This document shows positions 63,631 to 64,000 of a stretch of 64,000 nucleotides of DNA, one piece after another. Numbering within the stretch: position 1 is the stretch's first letter; every line of letters starts with the position of its first letter. Source of the stretch: Planctomycetota bacterium (GTDB lineage: Bacteria > Planctomycetota > Planctomycetia > Pirellulales > Pirellulaceae); NCBI GenBank assembly GCA_016872775.1, contig VGZA01000019.1, positions 36,385-100,384 of the forward strand, in the 5' to 3' direction. The position numbers were made by a program, and so were the translations under genes. The notes below the pieces were generated by a model that did not search any database, was not told the origin of the DNA, and worked only from the letters and a program-made list of their open reading frames with translations.

Positions 63631-64000
63631 CTACACCTGGATCAGACCAACAGCCGGCGGCGGAATCGCCAGCCGCGCGATGCGGTGGAGAATCGCCGCG
63701 AACAAGTTCCGCGTGACGGCCACTTCTGCCAACTGGAACGTCACGTACTTGGCGTGCCGCGTTACCTTGGCCCCAATCTTGATCAGCTTTTCCCGCAGCG
63801 TCGTCAGGGACCAGTGTCGCGCCGGTTTCGGCAAGGCTAACCGACGCAGGAAATTGCCCAGGTTGTAGGCCAATGCGAACAACTGCAAGCGGGCCTGGTT
63901 GTTCTTGAACGTGCGACAGGAGAGCTTCGTCCACTTTACCGCGTTCTTACCTTCCTTGATCCATTGCTCGGCCGTGCCACGACCGTTGTAAAACTTGACC
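63631..64000 (-). CDS. IS1380-type transposase, 3' part (runs off the window)
   Basis: The minus-strand frame is open from the window edge to TAG at 63631-63633, about 122 codons. The peptide includes KFYNGRGTAEQWIKEGKNAV, SCRTFKNNQARLQLFALAYN, LGNFLRRLALP and LREKLIKIGAKVTRHAKYVT, a strong match to the C-terminal DDE region of IS1380-family transposases (Y-REK style segment). The N-terminal catalytic part is outside. No frameshift is visible in this part, so the element may be intact. A candidate IS end is near 63481-63512. Confidence 0.88.
   Translation of the reverse strand, partial: VKFYNGRGTAEQWIKEGKNAVKWTKLSCRTFKNNQARLQLFALAYNLGNFLRRLALPKPARHWSLTTLREKLIKIGAKVTRHAKYVTFQLAEVAVTRNLFAAILHRIARLAIPPPAVGLIQV

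Noticed and set aside
2..64000. A phage, toxin-antitoxin or biosynthetic gene cluster
   Set aside because: I looked for integrases, tail genes, antitoxin-toxin pairs, polyketide or peptide synthetases and found none apart from one transposase fragment at the right edge.

Overview
The window is GC-rich, gene-dense DNA from a bacterium of the phylum Planctomycetota, most likely a Pirellula-like lineage. The evidence is direct: four gene ends or genes with DUF1549/DUF1553 and planctomycete cytochrome-C domains, two Tat-targeted DUF1501 proteins, DUF1080, DUF1570 and DUF1569 domains, EF-hand, pre-peptidase (PPC), dockerin-like and RTX surface proteins, and an N-terminal LE-x-R motif shared by two large secreted proteins. 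There are no tRNA, rRNA or CRISPR features that I can support.

Layout. 1-9.7 kb (plus strand): the tail of a DUF1553 protein, a ten-EF-hand lipoprotein, a translationally coupled acyl-CoA ligase/acyl-CoA dehydrogenase pair, ispD, a DUF1877 protein, tyrS, a stand-alone B3/B4 tRNA-editing-like protein and a RidA protein, closed by a strong bidirectional terminator. 9.8-13.3 kb: a strikingly cysteine-rich secreted repeat protein, a DUF1080 protein, an RmlD-like reductase and a TPR protein. 13.9-20.4 kb (plus): a small exported protein, a large anti-sigma-like membrane protein, then hpf-ptsN-ptsH, a ptsI remnant cut after about 88 codons, and rng (RNase G/E). 20.5-30 kb (plus): an RTX-repeat protein, an SbcD-like/YhaN-like nuclease-ATPase pair, an enolase-superfamily enzyme and an EF-hand/coiled-coil protein.

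30.1-51.9 kb is one long minus-strand block of exported proteins: a PPC protein, a DUF1549/DUF1553 protein and a cytochrome/WD40 protein; a short GspE-like ATPase coupled to a permuted NlpC/P60 protein; two successive DUF1553-DUF1501 pairs; and a large SGNH-like/PPC/dockerin protein. 52-64 kb: a serine hydrolase, a decayed esterase pseudogene, VOC, creatininase, DUF1570-LRR, sugar-phosphate isomerase, a duplicated-domain secreted protein, a chimeric DUF1569/peptidoglycan-amidase gene, an epoxide-hydrolase-like protein, a DUF2306 membrane protein and the 3' part of an IS1380-type transposase running off the end.

Two themes stand out. First, several genes show internal deletion or joining (ptsI, an esterase, the DUF1569/amidase chimera). 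Second, several proteins keep a catalytic fold but lack catalytic residues (the SbcD-like phosphoesterase, the SGNH-like domain). The best candidates for undescribed biology are the cysteine-rich repeat protein, the chimeric amidase, the degenerate SbcD partner of a membrane-anchored YhaN-like ATPase, and the coupled GspE/papain-fold pair. All functional statements rest on reading motifs by eye; no database search was run.
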